A DNA stretch of 64,000 bases from Haemaphysalis longicornis (taxonomy: Eukaryota; Arthropoda; Arachnida; Ixodida; Ixodidae). The position numbers were made by a program, and so were the translations under genes. Below are positions 43,663 to 56,509 of this stretch, in pieces. The notes beneath the pieces were generated by a model. The model was not told the DNA's origin. It saw only the letters and a list, made by a program, of their open reading frames with translations, and made no database searches. Position 1 is the first letter of the stretch; each line of letters starts with the position of its first letter. The stretch lies in the NCBI GenBank assembly GCA_013339765.2, contig JABSTR010001672.1:62001-126000 (forward strand). The letters run 5' to 3'.

Positions 43663-44010
43663 TTAAAGGAGCCATGAAGAGAAAATACAACTTCTTTTAA
43701 TTTGAAAGAACGGATTCAGTATCTCACTCGGCTCCATTACAGCTGTTTTTTTAACGTATTTAAACTTTCAAACTGCGCGCCACAGTGACGTGTTATGAGC
43801 AAGAATGACGTCATACGGGCGAATTTCGGTGCGTTAACGGCATGTTAGCAAAGCGGTCAAATGGAACTAGAGGCCCCATTACAGACGTCCAGACATGTGT
43901 CGTCGTGACAGGTCAGTTAGGCTTCCGTGACGTCACGGGACGGGGGTCGCGACTGCTTCACACGTTCTCTTTAATATCTCTGTTATTTGTTCGAAGATTG
44001 GCACATATCC
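43663..44010 (-). mobile_element. TTAA MITE family A, partial copy
   Basis: It starts TTAAAGGAGCCATGAAGA, then 'gaaaatacaacttc.ttta'. It matches the complement of the right end of the complete copy at 5.93-6.44 kb through 'ggctccattacagc', 'cagtgacgtg', 'gaatgacgtcatac', 'aaatggaactagaggcccca' and 'cgactgcttcacacgtt'. The distal terminus is absent. Confidence 0.75.
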
Positions 44011-44564
44011 GTCCGCCTCCGTGAGAGGGTTTCTCCGTCGTGTGAATCCCGCTTTAACAATCCGTGAACACCTCGTCCCTCACCCGCGCGAACTTGAAGC
44101 TCGGCAAAGCAAATCAGCACTCCGGACGGGACGACACCTTAGGCTACACACAAATTGCGCTGTTTGTGTGTGCCACCCTTTTTCGTCCCGTCCTGAGCGC
44201 TGTTTTGTCTTGGTGATATGAACCAACCATCCCAAAGACTTCGTTGCTTGCAGCTCGGCCTGCAGGATGCGAGGATTTAGAGACCCCCAACACGCATTTC
44301 TCGCACGCCACCCGCTTTGCGTGCTTTGCGTCATAACAGCTTCAGTGGTCCCGTTTTCGCTCACTTCAGCATCGGCTGCCTGTCGATGCTTTTTGTTGTG
44401 TACCAGAATCGGCGTTTCGTTGCCGTCATCCCCATTCCGTTCTCTTTTGCCGCCTGCTCAGCCCTGCACTCGCTGCACGCCCCATTTTACAAAAACGGGA
44501 GAACGGAGTGACGCGACGCATCGAGACGCTGTGCAAAGGGCGCGTCCGGCACAGCTTCAAATAT

Positions 44565-44865
44565 AGTTCATGCCACAGGCGGCTGCGTGCAGCACTGTCG
44601 AGGCTACATTGTAGTCAACAGTCCGCCCAGTGAGGGCACCTAACGCACCATGACGGGGGCCTTGAAAGGACATTTCCTTCTCCCCTTCTGGGCGCTTGTC
44701 CTTGTCCTCTGTGTCTGTGTGTTTTTTGTGCGCTTAAGGTGAACGTTATGAACCGCAAGGCCCCGGCGCCTTTTGTCGCTTCCTTCACGGTGAGTTAGGC
44801 GCCCTCACTGGGCAGACTGTTGACTACAATGTAGCCTCGACAGTGCTGTAGCCTCGACATGAACT
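44565..44865. mobile_element. Fold-back element with 55-bp near-perfect arms
   Basis: The arms 44590-44644 and 44794-44848 are complements with two mismatches (core 'gtcgaggctacattgtag'). Outside them 'agttcatg' (44565) and 'catgaact' (ending 44865) extend the symmetry with small insertions. The 149-bp loop is T/C-rich without an ORF. Confidence 0.82.
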
Positions 44866-45336
44866 GTAGACGTAACGCCTAGCGACGTCGGCAGTGATGC
44901 GGACGCAACGCCACCGCACGGTGTTCTTGGCTGACGTTACCCTCCCCAGACGTTCTCTATCCTTCAATGTTCATGGTTCTCCCTGTGCCCGCTGGTCGAC
45001 GGAGGCAAATTTCTGCCCACAATAATAAATAGACAGGTAAATCTTTCGAAGGAGCCCGAAAAAACCGATCAGTATTGCAAAAAACCAGCTGGACGATCTG
45101 CACAGATAAGTCAGAGGCGGGTCTGAAGCTTCCAAGCGGTGCCGGCAACAAGATCACTTATCATCCTCTGCATAATTACCTGTTCATTATTACCCCATTA
45201 TTGCACCATTACATCCCAGCCTCTAAAATTTCCATATATCATCGCTTTACCTAGTTTTTTTTTTTTAGTTTATCTATTTTTTGTGCTGCTGCTATTCATC
45301 AACTGCTACGTTACACACGCAGTAATTACTCATTGA

Positions 45337-45538
45337 TGCTGAGCTCAAGGACGCGGGTTCGAATCCCGGCAGCGGCGGCCGCTTTTCTGATTGAGGCGGA
45401 AAGCAAAAACGCCGGTGTGTACGAGATTCCGGCGCACGTTAGAGATCCCCAGGTGGTCAAAATTAATCCGGAGCCTTCCACCTACGGCGCACCTAATCGC
45501 CTGCGTTGCGTCGGCACGTTAAACCTTACAGTAAATCA
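45337..45538 (+). mobile_element. tRNA-derived SINE (Ruka-like), 5'-truncated
   Basis: It starts within the tRNA-like head (tgctgagctcaagg) and keeps the B box gggttcgaatccc and the body 'gcggccgcttttctgattg', 'cggcgcacgttagagatccc' and 'ggtggtcaaaattaatccgg'. The A-box part is missing. No clear target duplication. Confidence 0.85.
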
Positions 45539-45779
45539 GAAATAAGAGCTAGTGCTGATAACAAAAGTGCTCACCTGTTCCTTGTTCGCAATGCGGTTGA
45601 CATTGGATAGGAAACCACACCGGCGGCGGAAATTTCAAATTTGCCTCTGACGACCGCGCTCGGCACTTAGTGGGAGCTAAGCGTTCACACGGAGACATTA
45701 TCAACTGCCATTAGCGGACTTTGCTTCGTGTCCAGTCCATCAACATTGCGAGATATGCGTGGTCCACCGAATAAACGTT

Positions 45780-45899
45780 TCGAAATAAAGGGCGGCAAAA
45801 CATAGCACCCATGGAAGTAGTGCACGGCGGGAAAACGTTTCGACTTAACCGACATTTCGAGATATGAAGGTTCGAGTTAATTACTGCGGGTTTACTGTA
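45780..45899 (-). mobile_element. Possible pogo/Tigger-like right end
   Basis: It ends GCGGGTTTACTG-TA (45898-45899), preceded by 'ttcgagttaa', 'ttcgagatatgaagg' and 'tttcgacttaacc'. This matches the usual CAGTAAACCC terminus with TA target of pogo-like elements. No left end or transposase is present. Confidence 0.4.
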
Positions 45900-45999
45900 C
45901 ATTGCGAAATGTATTTGTTTATGCTCCAGACGTTCCGACATGCGAGCACTTGTGATCCGTGATGGCCAGTTTTAAACTCACGGGCACTCCTAATTGGGC

Positions 46000-47940
46000 G
46001 CGTCATTACAACTTGTACAGAAAGTCGGCTCGAAGGAAGTCTGCGTGCCTCATTATGAACTTGCGAGCGGATGAGAGAACGGTTGTTCTCGCGGTTTTAC
46101 TTTATTGTATGCTTTCTCTCTCGACGATCGCGTAAGACGATGTTCACATAACTGCCCCTCAAACCGTTACGAAACAAATGTATTCTGGGAAACTCTCCTG
46201 CTTAGCGCGCAAGTTAGTTTATCAACCTCTCCCAAAACCGGAACACCAAAGTGATTTCCGGGAGGACGTCCAGGCTGACGACGCCACCATTTCTAAACTC
46301 CCGAACAGGTCGGGAAAGAAAGTACTCCAATTTGGAACGAATCGCTGATACTACACGTGCGCACTGCCTTCATTTCGCGATTTTACTTTTTCAACAACGC
46401 TATTTTGGGGAGCGGAACCCAAATTCTCACTCTCAAACAGACTGCATCTGCTGATTAAGAACGACAGAATCGTAACAACTACAACAACTGGAAAATTTTA
46501 AAAATATATGTATGGTCGCTAAAGAAAGGAAAGTTTTAAAGTTACGCGAGCTGGGGTCAAACAATTTAAAGGAAAAAGACAGTTGGAGGAGGGGTTCTGT
46601 CGGGATTAGCGCCGTTTCCCCCCTCTCTAAAATCCTGCCCTCATGCGCGGGGCTTACTTCCCCCTTTTTATACGATACACAGCGGCCGAACACGATCCAC
46701 CGAGCGCGGCGATGTAGAGAGATTATCCCCGCAACGACGACAGAACTCTGGCGGAGTTTCAGGGCCGAGTCGGGTTCACGGTGTCGTATGGGCGACGGTA
46801 CCCGACGGCATGTTGTGCGCGCGGTGAAAGAAGGGTTAGATTTAAGGGTTAATCAGGCCGATGACGATGACAATAGCGCACGCGAGAGAGCTCGAGTTCC
46901 CGGCTAACAAGCGTCTGTTCTGGAGGAAGAAAGTGAGAGAGGGAGAGAGGGGTGGGATCGGGCTTCGCTCGTTTTAATTGGACGCGTGAGGGGGCGCTGC
47001 GTGCCGCGCTTATGAAGACCCTGGCGCTGATGAGGAGAAGAGGAGGAGGAGGAGACGCGACCGGGCGGCATAGGGAATAATTCGAGATTTCGCGAGACTG
47101 GCTCCGCTCGGCCGGACAATGGAGTGACGCAGAGAACGCACGCATGACGACGGGATGCTGCTGGCGGTGGGAGGAGGGATGGACGCGTTTTATGGGCAGC
47201 GTTGAGCGGACTCGAGTTATGGCGCGGACGGAGAGAGGGGAAGTATTCTAAACACTGTCGTTCATCGTGCGGGTCGCGACATCATTGGAAGCGCGTGTTG
47301 GGTTACCCTAATTAAACGGACGCTTATTTCGCTCCGTTCCTTTCCCACGACCGCTTGAGTTACGCGGCCGTTTCAGTTTTTCGCCTTCTTCGCCTTTTTT
47401 GCGCGCGTGCGTTCTTTTTCAGTTTCAGATGTCCTTTTGTGTTTCTGGCGGGCCGAATACCGTGAGTAGTTTCCAACTTTGTGTGATGATGACAAGACTG
47501 GGGGTCAGCTTCCATAATTTTTCGTTTTTATTTCTACTATTTAACTTTCAGCAACCAGCCAGTAGAGCACTTATTCTTATTGAAGCCTATAAGTGAGAGG
47601 GACATTAGGAATTTATGGGGTTTACTTTCACAGCAGGAAGTCTCTCTCTTCGGAAGTCTCTCTCTTCACTGGCCCATGTGGCGCAGTCTCTCTCGCGTGC
47701 ACGCACGTCAGCGAGTGCTCGTTGCACTCTGCTCACGGGGCCAATAGCAACGCGTAACGCCTACGACAGTTCACTGAGATGAATGAGGTGAGGCGAGCGT
47801 GCCTTCGAAGCGATTACCACCATCTCTGCACGGAAACTGCAGCTGACGTAGCATAACCACCTTCGCCGGACCATTTGGATTAGTTAAAAGGCTGGCTTTG
47901 CGTTGCCCATCTTTAAATCTTAGAGCAATGCGCGCTTCAG
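46000..47940. other. Gene-free stretch
   Basis: Includes a purine-rich tract (46.92-47.06 kb) and 'tctctctcttc' repeats (47.64-47.67 kb). No exon supported. Confidence 0.45.
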
Positions 47941-48009
47941 GATTTTGGTTGTGTGGCAAGGAACCAGAGCGTTTCTAAGACGGGCTCAACTGTTTCAGCT
48001 GCAGCCGGA

Positions 48010-48410
48010 AACTTATGATCCTCGTCTTCACCGTCGCCATCGCCATCATCGCAGTCATCCCCGTCGTCACCATAATCAGCACCGCCATTATCACAATGAT
48101 GTTAATGATAAACACAGCCGTCGCTATCACCGAACATACAAATAGAAGTGTCTATTTTACCCTATTGACTGTTCTATTGATCGTGACGTACTGTGGTGAA
48201 CTGTTGAGGATGTGATCTACAGTGATCTTTCAGAGAAATTGTGCTTCTAATAGTGTGTGTACTAAGTGAACTGTGGAGAACTGTGGAGTGAACTGTGTGT
48301 ATAGTGAGTGGTGTAGTGAGTGAAGTGATACATGCAGTGTGTATGGTTTAGGCGACCCGTGTAGTATTTAGCACAGCGGGTCTTTGTATCGGCTATTAAT
48401 AAATTTTCTT
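48010..48410 (+). other. 3'UTR-like or retroelement tail: triplet-rich tract, 'gtgaactgtg' repeats, AATAAA
   Basis: Degenerate 'catcatc/gtcgtcacc' triplets (48018-48110) are followed by repeated 'gtgaactgtgga' motifs (48190-48310) and AATAAA at 48398-48403, with further AATAAA at about 48470 and 48556. The frame 48015-48215 is hydrophobic only because of the triplet composition. The order suggests the 3' end of a repeated transcript or retroelement, not a membrane protein. Confidence 0.4.
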
Positions 48411-48619
48411 GGAAGATTATCGGTGGAAACCCTGGCAAGACAGGCCAGTATAAAATACAGCGCGCGACAATAAACGGCAGTGTTGCCGTGCCGGACTCTC
48501 ACTGTCCATCGCCACTTGAAACAATGGCCACCGTCATTAACTGCCCTTGACTACAATAAACTGTCATACCTCTCATCCACCCACTCCATGAGTCAATGAA
48601 GCTATAGTCAAACCCCGGT

Positions 48620-50480
48620 TAGTGATGACGAGCAAGCCACACTATATGGTAATGAAAATGCCTGGTGACGTGCGGGTAAGTGGAGTCAGAATTGCTTCTC
48701 ATTCTGTAACGAAAAACACGCGAAGTTAAGGACAAAGGAGCCTGCTGGAGGGGAGATCAAGAAGGTCGTCAAGTAATGCCTTTCTGAGACGCGGAGTCAG
48801 TGGTTCTTCCCCAAACGCTTTTTAAGCAAAATTCGGGGTTCAGGAATCAGGTGCACGCAACGCTTGCCGGGCTGCCACGAGAAAGAGACGCCTCCCCCCC
48901 TCCCCCCGTATTCTGCCCTATCGTGGTCCGCAAACTTTTGCTCACATGTGCACATGCTACGCGTTTGTCAGATAAGCGCAAACATGGCCGCCATATTTTT
49001 ATTTTCTCCGTCTCCCTATCTCTTTAAAACTGTAGCTGTGCACGCCTGAGAGCAAAGATACCCTCGTCGCCGGGCCGCCCGCACTAGTGCCCAGGCGCAG
49101 CGCGATTTACGGCCGACCGAGGCGCCGGAACGCAAGCATCCAAAACGCAATGGCGCCTCCTTTCGGCGTCATAAACAACCAAGTGCGTGCGGCCTGACAC
49201 GCATAAAATGGCCGCCGCGTGATGCGCTTCACGCAGACGCCGCGCCGAGAGAAGAAATGCCTCGAACAAAAGAAAAACTACGCTGGCGGGATACCATCGC
49301 TGTTGACGGTCTATGCTTCACCCGTTTTCCCGCTTTTTCTTGTTGCTGCTTTTGACAATTCTTTTTCTACAGCTCCCCACCCCCCCCCCCCCCCACGTAC
49401 CGATTCCCTTCGCCCCCGTACACCCTTTTCGTCCCGTCCCCGTTTCCCTCTCTCCCTTCACGCTCCCTCCCCATCCTCCTCATCGCGACAAAACTCGTTA
49501 AAGTCGTAAATTCGGGTCAGAACACCCCTCCCACCCCTTTCCTTCCCTTGCGTCCGTCTGGAGTATCTACCCATATTTATGTTTATATACGCCCCCTTCC
49601 CAATCTTTTTTTTTTCCCTCTAACGCTGCAGCGTCGTGTGCTGGTGGTTTGCGTCGGTCCTCTGCTTGGTATGCACGCCGTGTCGAGCGCCATTTTCGAA
49701 ACGCGCCAGTGTTAGCGACGACACCCGCGCCGGGCGTCTGCTGACTGAGTCGCGGTTGCCGCCTTCGAGAAGAAGCCCCCTCGTCGGGCGCAGAAATGGC
49801 GGGCGCAGAGTGCTGTGTTCGCCGGCGTGCGGCACTTGGTAACGAAGTATGCGGCAGGCGAGACCTGGGCAACCACTATTTTCCACGGTTGGGATTAACG
49901 AACAGCAACAGAAGCTGCTGCTACGCCTTCTTGTCGGCAGCGGATAGACCTCCGCGACGCCCGAATAGTTCGTCACTTGGGTTCGCGTTTCTTTAAAACT
50001 GGAACAAGCAGCTCAGGAAGAAAACGTACATTTAGTCGTATTTGGAACTGCACACAGAAATCGCCAGTTACAGCTGTTACCGCCAAGGAGTACCTGCAGG
50101 GTAAACCCTTGGTTATTGTATATGAATGGTTAATCCGTGGGGAAGTGTTTGTAAGGGTTAATGTTTAATCTTGATGGGCGTACTACAGAGAATAATGCGA
50201 AGTGCTAACGCCGAAGAAACACCAGTTGGTCTCCGGGAAACCACCACGAAGGACTAACAGTTGATCTGCAATGGAGCAATCTTCAAGGCATTGATGGAGG
50301 GACCGAAAGTTGGACCGCAAAGGAACTGCGAGTATGAAGGGATGACCAGTACCGTTACCGTTGGTCGCTTAAGGTAACGCTTATGGGAAGACATTCCATC
50401 CACGGGAAGGATTAACCTCTATGACGTCCTTAATCTGTTTTGGCTTAGAGTATGGGAGAATAGGCGTTCGTCATCGAGCA
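48620..50480. other. Gene-free stretch
   Basis: A C-run at about 49379-49394 and CpG-rich sequence around 49.1 and 49.7 kb. No supported gene. Confidence 0.45.
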
Positions 50481-50489
50481 TTTTGAATG

Positions 50490-51060
50490 CTTAACTAAGC
50501 ATTTATATGTGGACCCAAGAGTAATTCCGTCTATAATGCTTGATGGCTCAGACATTCTCCGCGTGCAAAAATCCTACTAACAAATTTCCCTAGACCCTTG
50601 ATATCTCCATAAAAGACCGCGCATATTGCTCGAATAAGAGTGTCTTCCTAGCAATACATTTGGCTTAAATAGCGAGGCCGGCATGTGCAGTGTTTATAGG
50701 GTTACAGGGGGATTCACGAAAGTGTTCCTTGTAAACCCTTAGTCACTTAGTGCCTTCATACATGCTATTAGACTGCTTTAAACTGAAAAAATGTCTCCGA
50801 AGCAATGCATCGGTGAATGAAGCCGTCAATATATGGCATCGGTTATTGCGCTGTTAGGAATGCATGGGGTCTCCAGGAGGTATTTAATAAATGGCGTTAT
50901 GGTCCTCTTACTTCGATTAAATAAAAAAAACTGCCCCTGAAGAATGCCTTCTCAGTAATTCAGTTGCGTGTATCTGTGAAGCCGTCTTTAAAGCGGCTTG
51001 TCATATAGCGTTCCATAGGGATACACGGGGTTCAAGGAGTAGGGGGACAAGGAGGGCTGG
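50490..51060 (+). repeat. Degenerate ~150-bp tandem repeat
   Basis: Related blocks start at about 50637 ('gtgtcttcctagcaatacat'), 50787 ('atgtctccgaagcaatgcat') and 50942 ('atgccttctcagtaattcag'). Each is followed by 'gaagccg'-like text, then 'catagggatacacgggg'-like text about 90 bp later. Spacings are about 150 and 155 bp. Single related blocks also occur at 52348 and 58668. Confidence 0.5.
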
Positions 51061-51610
51061 ACACTTCCGAAAATTAGCATTTGGTGCAAGATGGCTAGCG
51101 CGCCAACCCTGTGTCAGGCGCCCTCAGTCCGAGACGCCTTGTCCTGGCTGGCCAACCGGGCTCAATAGCGACAACTTGTTGCGCCGCACGATTCAAGCAG
51201 GTCAGACGGTCCACCTACTGCTCGTAGGTGGGGTTGGGCATGGGTGACGAAGACGGGGATTGCTGGCAATCCCATACGAGGTGCTATAAGGCGCCAGAGG
51301 ATGGCCAGTGGGCACAGGTGATGTAGTATTGGTTATGGTAGGTTTTGTTGAGGGGTATATGGGGAAGAATATGAATTTGTAGCCTTCGTAGGGTAGTGGC
51401 TTCGGGACGACTGAGGCGAGGGGGACGATATTTGCGGCGGCTGAGGCAATAGTGGTGAGGAGGTCGGTAGGAGTGGGTGGGGCGTTAGGGCGGGGAGGTT
51501 GCTCGTCGGAAAACGGCCTGGCGTGAGCCGCATCGTTTCCGGAAAGGTCGGCGTGGACGGCGGCCCAGATGAGATTGATATCGGGGAGGTTGCGGTGAGC
51601 TTGAAGGACA
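51060..51610 (-). pseudogene. LINE RNase H/C-terminal fragment (I-like), degenerate
   Basis: The minus-strand translation reads DINLIWAAVHADLSGNDAAH, matching the closing RNase H motif W-PAH-GL-GNE-AH of I-group LINEs. It is followed by a Pro-rich region and a C-terminal block with DCQQSPSSSPMPNPTYEQ, a stop, then VDRLTC and QQVV. In related elements the last block is EQW...Q..LV.RA, as in the remnant at 4402-4534. In-frame stops and shifts make it a relic. Confidence 0.6.
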
Positions 51611-51699
51611 TTTTAAAGCTCAGGAACCTCTTCAGCAGTCTGGTATGCTTGTGTTTATCTTGGCAGCTTTATTATACGTCTTTGTTTTCATTTTGGTAG

Positions 51700-54100
51700 G
51701 GCGGGCTGACTTAGAGTACGACGGACGGACTGCTGCCTTTTTCGCTCGCCTTTGCGTTTGTCCCGGCGACGGATGACCGACCTAGAGATGCCGCTCACAA
51801 TAACAGACGTCAGAAGCGATCCCCACTTTTAAAGGATGTTTCTCCCCGATGCTTTGTTGAAGCCGGCAGAGTACGTCTCCGTTCAGTTTAACGACTGTGA
51901 TTAGGGCCATTGAGGATTGCCCGCATGCAACTGACGGGAGCTGTGAGGTCATTCGAAGAGAGAGAGGGGAGCCCCGCCGGATACGGATACGGACATCTGC
52001 CTAACCTCTTTCCTTTGATCGTGGCTGAGTTAAAGGTTGTAAATACTTCGAGTAAATAAATTGCACATACTGCACATATTGCCTGGAGTAGGCCATCGTG
52101 CTTGACCACGTGCGGTCGAGCATGAGCTAGCAGTCACCTCTATTCATCATCTTTGATCATAGGTCGCTCGATACTCCCCTTAGGGTCACATCATCTAGAT
52201 TTGAACTGGTTCCGTGACCAGGATCACGCGTTCTATTTTAACTGGTGTTGTGACCAGGATCGTCTTCGAATTCAACTGGTACTGAATGTATTTAATGACA
52301 GGCACTAGGATCGCCCTATACCTAGGTGGCAGAATGCTTATGTGGCGCCTGAAGAATGCCTTTTCAGCAATGACCTGAATACGATAGTAAAGCCAACTTT
52401 ATGGGGCACCGCGCATACGGTAGATGCTTGCACAGTTATCGACATGTCCCACTTGCCAGTTTCTGGATTCGTTTGTACTCTCTCCCCCTCCCTCCCCTCT
52501 CTCTCCCTCTCTCACGCACACACAAACAAGTCGAACACATACTTACATACATAAAAACAGTACACTTACAGGTGCCGTCATAAGTATAAACAGGAACAAG
52601 GATTTGTGAATACGTATCACAAAATAACTGTCTTACTGGCTTTATGACAGCCATTAGCAGTTTACAGGAAGCTTTTTCTATTAGGGAGGGCCGCTTTAAA
52701 CGCACACCAATGCAGCCAAGCAGTTTCCGGAAGAAGAAATTCCTGCTAACTTTACGAGACCGTGTTCCAATTACTTTTGACGGCGCCTGTAGCATACCGA
52801 CATACAAACGTACATATAGTCAAACCTCATGATAACGGAGGTCGATATAGGATCGGTCGATCGATGAATGAATGATGTTGAAGAGTGGCTCGCTGATCGA
52901 AGGCACATAGCTGACGACGTTCTACTCCACAAAATTTACACGTTATTACAGTATCTGCAGCTAAGTACAAGACATCGCAGTACCATTGCTCGAGGAGAGC
53001 TCGATACGAGCCCGCATCAAGCGGAGCTCTCTCCTCCTCTCTACACCGAACACCTTGGTTTTATTACAAAAACCACGCCTCCAAGAAAAAATATCTGGCA
53101 ATTCATAGGCCACCCAGCCGCCACAGGCGGAGCTCATAATTAAGCCCACCCCTTGTCCCAAACTCCTTTCCCATTCCCACGCAAACTAGACGCCAATACT
53201 CAGAAAGGGTTCGCACCCGAAGCCGCGACACGAAAACAAACAAGCTAATCAAGTCTGACGCGTTCTTACACCAATTCGGGAGCGGCCTCAAAGGGCCCGG
53301 CAGGGCCTACACTCCCCGAACCCCACATGCCAACAATCGCCTGCGGCGTGTCGCGCTTGTTTACCAAAGGTCGCCGCCGCCGCACCATGCCCGTTTTTGC
53401 GGCCAACGGTTTTGAGAATTTATGTCCAGTTGTCGCTCTGTTGCCGGTCATCGCCGAATTACCCATTTCGAAACAAACCAGAGTGTGTTACAGTTTCAAA
53501 GAAAGCCGTCGCCGCAGCGGCCGCCGCTTTGACATTTCGCGTCTTCGTGACGAGTCCACCCAGCGATTTATGACCCGGCCGCTGCCGCTTCCGGTCTCGT
53601 GCCCGAGCCTGGACACTCAACGCGCGGCACTCACCCCTCGCATGCTTCCGAGAATTAGGGCCAACCGATTCTCTGTTACCGCCGAAGCGCTAAGCGGTGT
53701 CCGCCGCCCCCGAGATAGAGACAAAAAGAAATGCCCTCGAAGAAGTGATTTCATCTGTAGCGTGTCGCGCCCCTATAGGCCTTCTAGGCCGTAGACACTT
53801 AGTACGAGCCTCTGCGTACATGAAAGAAAAAAAAAATTGCAGGCCTGTCTTAGCAATTAGGCAATCCAAGCCCCAAACTTAACAAACGGCATCGCTTTCA
53901 TTCGAAGTACCTAATGACTGAAGTGCACAGAGAGCAAATCAGTCCCATTTTATAACGAAGTATCGCCAATAACGAAGGTAATCTTTTGTCGATCCCCACC
54001 ACTTAATTTAGTTCGCTCACGGTACATACGCCCTCGCAGACTTAACGCGACACACTGTGTCCTCTTTTCTTCCATTTGTACACGTCTTTTGCTTTGGAAC
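51700..54100. other. Gene-free stretch
   Basis: Short frames only. (CT)-rich tract at 52480-52512. 'tatagtcaaacctcatgata' at 52817 resembles a TA-target transposon end but is unsupported. No gene. Confidence 0.4.
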
Positions 54101-54116
54101 TCTCACTTAAAGAGGC

Positions 54117-54595
54117 CATGAAGACGAAATACAAGTTTGTTTTATTAAAGAGACTGCCTTGTCCCGATAACAGGGACATCAATTTTGTTGCAGACTTAAA
54201 TAAAATCACTGAGGTATTAGAAGAAAAAAAAACATACGAAATTTGTGGCGACTCCCCAGCCATTTCCACGTGACTTTTCCATGTCACAGAATCTTGTTCG
54301 TGCGATTGGCGGCCGCCGGAAGGAAAGCCACCGCCACGAAACATAACTGGGAGATTGTATTGGGTCCTTTAGTTCGCTTTAGTCGTATTAATTGATTGCT
54401 AACAAGTAATTAGCACACTGATGTTTTCAGTCCTAGCAAATATTACGCCACTCGATGCCAATAATACGTCACCGTAGCACAAAATTTGAAAGTTTTTTCA
54501 AAATTGTCGGTTAAAACAACTTCTTTCGAGGCTGTAACGTCGTTGGGTGAGTTACAAAAGGCCAGTTCTTTAAAATTGAACATAATTGTACTTTA
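54117..54595 (+). mobile_element. TTAA MITE family A, diverged copy
   Basis: It begins TTAAAGAGGCCATGAAGAC and 'gaaatacaagtttgtttta', 'gactgccttgtcccgataac', then 'gtgcgattggcggccgcc' and 'gcacaaaatttgaaagtttt'. This is collinear with the complete copy at 5.93 kb. The right terminus has decayed ('actttagatgaagac'). Confidence 0.75.
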
Positions 54596-54599
54596 GATG

Positions 54600-56500
54600 A
54601 AGACAAAACCGACTTGCCTACGAAACCAACAAGTGTTGTCAGAACAAGACGCCTAAAAAAAGCACAGCTCGGTACCGTTCAAACAATCACGCAAGAGCGA
54701 CTACGTTTCCACGCGGACCAGCTGTCGTAGCACGTTCGCCCTAATGACTAATGCATAACCGGCTCAGAGGATACACAACAATCTTTTCTCTCTTCCTCAA
54801 AACAAAACAAAAAAAAAGAATGCGAAACAGAAGTGAGGCAGAGATGTGACGTCTTAATTTTCCCGACGCCATGCGACGCGCAGTGCAGCGGTCGTCTGTG
54901 TAGCAACTCGCAGCAGACGACTCGCACGCCGTCTGCGCACCGCTCAGCCCTAGCAGACGACGCGAAGCCGTCACGGCGGCGCCTCCCAACGCTTACTGCT
55001 GTTTACTACAGAGCATATATTCCTTGAGAGAAATGCCGCGACGGTGGCGGTCCGGCGCAGCGCGCGACAAATGGTCTCAAAAGCGATTCACAAAACTTCT
55101 TGCCGTGTCGCTATCTCTGTTACACCACCCCTCCCACCTCCTTCCTTCGCCACGAGAGAGCGCCTGCGATGTTTCCGGCGTTATTAGTCACCATATATCT
55201 TCCCGACGCGTACAGACGCGTTTTGTCGTGACAGTAGCCACCTCTTTTTTTAATACTTTTTTTTCCCCTCCACGGACTCAGTCACGCAAAGACGAGTTGC
55301 TCGCACGTATACAAGCGGCAGCGTCTTCAAAGCGTTTCGTAACGACCGAAATAAGCGTTTCGGGCATGACCACCCGAGACACGCACCTATAAGGAACAAA
55401 GGGAGTCCCTCAAGCCTCTCTTTCTGCGGGCCTCTCGCGGCCGCGCCGAAACTGGACGGAAGGGAGCAGCAGTTATGCGAGAAATGTTCCCGCCTCGGCC
55501 AAGGACGGCCCCAATTAATGCGCGAAGGCCTTGCGCGTCTTAAACGTAATCGCGGGAGGTTGGTGCCAGTCTTACCGCGATTTCGCAGTCGAAATGAATA
55601 CCGCGATCCCGGAGAAATTAACACGCCAGCTCACGGGGGCGACAGCGAAGGTTGTGGAAGAAGGAGGCGGCGTTTAGAAAAATTATGATGAAAGGAAATG
55701 CTCTCGGTTGAAGTGGCGAGAAAATGGGACCTGATGGTTATGACCTCCGAACCATGTAGTAGGTCACGACGTCGAGGTAAGGAACAAATGAGCCAAAGAA
55801 GTGTGGTTGGCAGCTGTGCGAGACAAAAGGTCCAGCGACAACACACGCGATGCCCAGCATGTCTTCTTCAACAGGGAGGGAGCACTCGGACAGACAACAT
55901 AGGTGTTTCTCGACGCTACTATAGGAATCGCATTACGCGCCCACGTCCCTCATTTCGGCTCTATGACGAGCTCGGACGCATCTGGCACTGCTTAGTCGTT
56001 AATACGCGCGCTACTTTCTGCAGACTACGTCTTGGAAGGAGTTAGGCGACCTGCCAAGCGCCGCTCCCCCAACTGCATCATCATCGCGTCTCTGCAGTCG
56101 ACAAAAATGGGCAGCCACATTTTCTGCTCCACCTTATCTAAAGTTTCTAATCGGTTTAGTCCTTGTAAGGAGTTTCTACGCCACGCCAAAAGGTAATTGA
56201 CTGCAAAGAATACAAAGTAGAAGCTTGAGACAGAACTCTGAAATGTTCTAAGCCAGAAAGCTGACGAAAACACATTCCTTTCTCACTGTCATAGTTCGGT
56301 TACACTTGAACAGTAAGTTTTTGCTTTGGATTCGCTGTGGCAGAAACATTTGGCGCAGCCCAGAAAATTCTGGCGATGACTGTGCGTGACCACTCCTGCT
56401 TTGTTTCACTGCATACGTCGCATTGACAAGGCATTGACGTCGGCAGTGACGACGTCCCTACGACAACGGGCATAACGAACGGCGAGGGCAACAGCTTCGC
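54600..56500. other. Gene-free stretch
   Basis: GC-rich short frames on both strands. Nothing with domain or splice support. Confidence 0.4.
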
Positions 56501-56509
56501 TACGTTGCG

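Noticed and set aside
43208..43666. 152-codon plus-strand frame ending at a MITE
   Set aside because: No recognised domain and the opposite strand is also open. Probably a chance frame in GC-rich repeat sequence.
48015..48215. Hydrophobic 66-codon frame resembling a membrane peptide
   Set aside because: Produced by degenerate atc/gtc triplet repeats. No start context or conservation signal.
51333..51611. 92-codon Pro/Ser-rich minus-strand frame
   Set aside because: Out of phase with the RNase H reading that carries the WAAVHADLSGND motif, so it is a shadow.
52817..52860. Possible TA-target transposon end (tatagtcaaacctcatg)
   Set aside because: Only one end with no complement nearby. Too short to support.
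53327..53794. 155-codon plus-strand frame
   Set aside because: No domain, Arg-rich chance composition, no splice or polyadenylation context.
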